Shown: positions 61,501 through 64,000 of the stretch, one piece after another
Layout: the number at the start of each line of letters is the position of its first letter
How positions within the stretch are numbered: the first letter of the stretch is position 1
Source of the DNA: Herbiconiux sp.
Lineage (GTDB): Bacteria > Actinomycetota > Actinomycetes > Actinomycetales > Microbacteriaceae
Length of the DNA: 64,000 nt
Assembly: GCF_004297105.1 (NCBI RefSeq)
Contig: NZ_SCVE01000001.1
Coordinates: 79,996 to 143,995 of the forward strand
Direction of reading: 5' to 3'
Position numbers and translations under genes: made by a program
Notes under the pieces: model-generated
What the model saw: only the letters and a program-made list of their open reading frames with translations
The model's database searches: none
What the model was told of the DNA's origin: nothing

Positions 61501-63861
61501 ATGAATACCCGAGCGAAACTCCATGGCGTGCTCATTGCGGGCACGGCCGGCGCGCTGGCGCTCGTCGTGCTGCTCGGGAGCCCCGCGCCATCCGCCACCG
61601 CCGCACCGCCCGTGGTCTCCACCGCCCCGTATCCGGGCCAAGTGGTGGTGATCGACGCGGGTGCGCCCACGTCGGTTCCACTCGCGGGCTCAGGCGAGCC
61701 GGGCGAGACGATCGACGTGTCGGCACAGGTGGACGGCGACGGGTACCCGTTGTGCTCGGCCACCGTGGAGGCCGACGGCACGTGGTCGTGCCTGGTGACG
61801 GAGGCGCCCGACTTCCGCAGGCCCGTCGCGTTCACGAACGGCGTCGAGGTGCGCGAGCTCGACTTCGGGCTCATCCACGCTCCACGCATCACCGCAGATG
61901 CCTCCGACCCCACGTCTCTCACCAGCACCCAGACCGTCGACGACCCCTCGCAGCTGCTGGCTGGCTCCGGGGTGCCGGGAGCGCTGGTCACGATCGAGTT
62001 GACTGGCGGTGGCGGATGCTCGGCCACCGTCGATCCCGCCGGGCTCTGGTCGTGCTCGCTGACGGCGTTGCCCATCGGCGCAGGGCCCTTCTCGCTCATC
62101 GCCGGGCAGAGCTACGCCGATGCGCCGTCGCAGCGCGCGTTCGCCGAACCGGTGACGTTCGTGGTGGGCGGCACCACGATCATCGGGCCGGGGGTGCCGA
62201 CGCCGCCCGACCCGCCGGCGCCCGTCGTGCCGGATCCCGCGGTGCCGGTTCCTGGGGTTCCCGCCCCGGTGGTCCCATCGGTGCCCACAGCGGATTCCGG
62301 TGTGGCGGCCGGCGCGGCTGCATCCGATGCGGGCGGCGGCGGGAGGTCACTGCTCGGCGAGAGCGACGGCAGCGGCTCGGACTCGAATGGGGCGTCGGCT
62401 GAGCGGGGCGGGCTCGCAGGTGACTCGAGCGAGGTCGTGGGTTCGGTAGCCGGCTCGGAGAACCCGAACGGAACGATCGACCCGTCTGGAGCCCACAGGG
62501 TGGGCGCCGGTACTCGTCCGTCAGACGGGTGGGCCGGGTCAGGGGTGGTCGGCGGGTCGTCCCACGGGAGCGATGCGGCAGACGGCGATGCCCGGAGTGA
62601 CGGCTCGACCGCGGTCGCCGATGGAGTACCGGCAGTTTCGTCGCTCGTCGAACGGGGTGGCGAGCCATCGGAGTTCGGGCTGAGTCTGGCGACGGTGAAC
62701 GAGGTCGTGGGGCGGGGGGCAGCTTCCGTCACCTTCCTCGGCGCGCTCATCGCGGGGGTCGTGCTGCTCGTGATCCTGCCGGGCGGGCTCCTCGAGGCCA
62801 CGGTTCACGACAACCTCCCTCGAATCCGGCGGAGTCGACCCGTGCGGGCGCTGCTCGGCTGGCTGCCTCGGCCGAGGCGCGGACGGCGGGCTCTCGCGCG
62901 AACGCCGCACTCACGCACGGCGCGGAGCGCGCTGGGGATCGGCGCGGTTCTGGCGGTCGGGGCTCTCGCGTCGGTGGCCGTCTCACCGGCGGCGGCATTC
63001 GACCCGGTGACGGTGCGGCTGTTCCTGGCGTTCCTCGTGGCGAGCATCGTGGCGAACGGGGTGCCCCTCGCCGTGAGTGCCGGCTACGCCCTCCGCAGCG
63101 TCGGCGTTCGCGCGGTGCCGTATGCGCGGCCGACCGTCATGGTGCTGACCGTTGTGAGCGTCGTGGTCTCACGCGTGGTCGGGCTCGAGCCCGGATTCGT
63201 GTTCGGCGCCGTGATCGCCCTGCAACTGGGCACGGCGCTCAGTGCGCGCCGGAGTGCACGGCTGGTGGTGGTGTCGACGTCTGCACTGCTGGCACTCGGT
63301 GTGGTGGCGTGGCTCGCACAGAATTGGCTCCGCGCGGGGGCCCTTCAGATCGGTGCCCTTCAGATCGGCGCAGTACAGATCGGCGCAGTGCAGTCCGGTT
63401 CCGCGCAGGCCGGTGCGGTCGGCCACTCGGATGTGTTCTCGGCATTGCTCCTCGATACGGCCACGGCGGTGACCGTCTGCGCGCTGAGTGGTCCGATCGT
63501 GTCGCTCCTGCCGATGCGCTTCCTCGACGGCGCCGCGCTCTTCCGCCGCTCCAAGGCGGGGTGGGTCGCGCTCTATGCGGTCTCCGCGGGCATTTTCGGG
63601 CTCGTGCTGCTCCCGCTCCCCGATGCCTGGTCGGCCATCGGAGGCGATCAGTTGCTCTGGTTCGCCGCGTTGGCCCTCTTCGCCCTGCTGAGCGTGGGTG
63701 TCTGGGCGTGGTTCCGCTTCGTGCCGGAGCGTGCGGCGGTTTCCTCTCCGTCGGAGACGCCCTCCCGGGAGGTCCGCCAGCACACCCGCCCGACTCTCGA
63801 CCCGCCGCCAGAGTCCGTCGGCGCGTCCCGTGCCGCCCAGCCGGGCGTGCGAGGCCGCTGA
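61501..63861 (+). CDS. Large secreted/membrane protein with Ig-like repeats and a multi-helix C-terminal domain
   Basis: A protein of about 786 residues. The signal peptide is KLHGVLIAGTAGALALVVLLGSPAPSATAAP (read in parts). Two related beta-rich repeats follow (GSGEPGETIDVSAQVDGDG...CSATVEADGTWSC and GSGVPGALVTIELTGGGG-CSATVDPAGLWSC), like bacterial Ig-type adhesin modules. A Ser/Gly/Asp-rich disordered linker (about 225-395) leads to a membrane region with about ten helices. Between helices lies a run of five-residue units (GALQI, GALQI, GAVQI, GAVQS). ATG 61501. I do not recognise a family with certainty. It seems to be a surface-anchored membrane protein. It is followed by GC-rich repeats to the window end. 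Confidence 0.8.
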   Translation: MNTRAKLHGVLIAGTAGALALVVLLGSPAPSATAAPPVVSTAPYPGQVVVIDAGAPTSVPLAGSGEPGETIDVSAQVDGDGYPLCSATVEADGTWSCLVTEAPDFRRPVAFTNGVEVRELDFGLIHAPRITADASDPTSLTSTQTVDDPSQLLAGSGVPGALVTIELTGGGGCSATVDPAGLWSCSLTALPIGAGPFSLIAGQSYADAPSQRAFAEPVTFVVGGTTIIGPGVPTPPDPPAPVVPDPAVPVPGVPAPVVPSVPTADSGVAAGAAASDAGGGGRSLLGESDGSGSDSNGASAERGGLAGDSSEVVGSVAGSENPNGTIDPSGAHRVGAGTRPSDGWAGSGVVGGSSHGSDAADGDARSDGSTAVADGVPAVSSLVERGGEPSEFGLSLATVNEVVGRGAASVTFLGALIAGVVLLVILPGGLLEATVHDNLPRIRRSRPVRALLGWLPRPRRGRRALARTPHSRTARSALGIGAVLAVGALASVAVSPAAAFDPVTVRLFLAFLVASIVANGVPLAVSAGYALRSVGVRAVPYARPTVMVLTVVSVVVSRVVGLEPGFVFGAVIALQLGTALSARRSARLVVVSTSALLALGVVAWLAQNWLRAGALQIGALQIGAVQIGAVQSGSAQAGAVGHSDVFSALLLDTATAVTVCALSGPIVSLLPMRFLDGAALFRRSKAGWVALYAVSAGIFGLVLLPLPDAWSAIGGDQLLWFAALALFALLSVGVWAWFRFVPERAAVSSPSETPSREVRQHTRPTLDPPPESVGASRAAQPGVRGR

Positions 63862-63885
63862 GACAACGCCTCCCCGGCCGCGGCC

Positions 63886-64000
63886 GCCCAAGCCGCGCCG
63901 GCCCCACTCACCCCCGCCCCGCCCAAGCCATGCGGCCCCGCTCACCCCCGACCGCAAGCCAAGCTGGCCCCGCTCACCGCCGCCCCGCCCAAGCCGTGCC
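63886..64000. repeat. 32-35 bp GC-rich tandem repeat at the window end
   Basis: Units of the form CGCCCAAGCC...GGCCCCGCTCACCCCCG recur at 63886, 63921 and about 63953, with a fourth partial copy at 63988. The array continues past the window. No gene is visible. Confidence 0.75.

Noticed and set aside
63169..63957. Antisense frame with ADLxx pentapeptides
   Set aside because: Antisense to the large membrane gene and over a DNA repeat; no start signal or codon bias supports it.

Overview
The window is high-GC actinobacterial chromosome. Gene content and order suggest a Microbacteriaceae-like organism: tRNA-Trp-secE-nusG-rplK-rplA, rplJL behind an attenuator, class Ib nrdHIEF, DUF3151, many GTG starts and four-base stop/start overlaps. 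Placement below family level is not possible from the sequence alone. I see no CRISPR array, transposase, integrase or phage genes; the DNA reads as core chromosome with accessory patches.

Layout. 0-3 kb: SRP RNA, an NAD(P)-binding protein, tRNA-Ser followed by tandem copies of its own 3' end, a frameshifted lipoprotein, DUF3151, and a possible mini-gene. 3-9 kb: phosphoketolase, small membrane proteins, two enzymes (GNAT, MenC-like) and a PAP2 phosphatase. 9-15 kb: a CPBP protease; a degenerate RbsA-like double ABC protein co-translated with a GNAT-like protein behind a 20-codon upstream ORF; a drug-exporter MFS with its PadR repressor and operator. 15-20 kb: xylulokinase (its product feeds phosphoketolase), and divergent glycerate kinase and glyoxylate/hydroxypyruvate reductase. 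19.5-23.5 kb: nrdHIEF with tandem NrdR boxes. 23.6-29 kb: frameshifted siderophore-interacting protein, APC permease, PucR regulator, gabT. 29-35 kb: M1 peptidase with an odd N-terminus; cbs-metB-alditol oxidase. 34.8-38.4 kb: a membrane class III cyclase translationally coupled to an MscS channel with a cNMP-binding-like domain. 38.5-46.6 kb: aldo/keto reductase, ABC exporter, and a LacI-regulated CUT1 sugar importer. 46.7-52 kb: rplJL with L10 leader, two sensor kinases, one response regulator. 52-56 kb: YqaJ-type nuclease with a hydrolase, DUF998, quinone-oxidoreductase-like protein, GNAT. 56-64 kb: rplA-rplK-nusG-secE-tRNA-Trp, AI-2E transporter, aminotransferase, and a large secreted/membrane protein.

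Between genes a family of long perfect or near-perfect inverted repeats (core CCGTCACTTTT or CCGTCGATTTT) sits repeatedly just downstream of stop codons, and several GC-rich minisatellites occupy other gaps. The strongest leads for unusual biology are the upstream-ORF/GNAT/pseudo-ABC operon, the cyclase-channel pair, the dispersed palindromes and the tRNA-Ser 3'-end tandem array.
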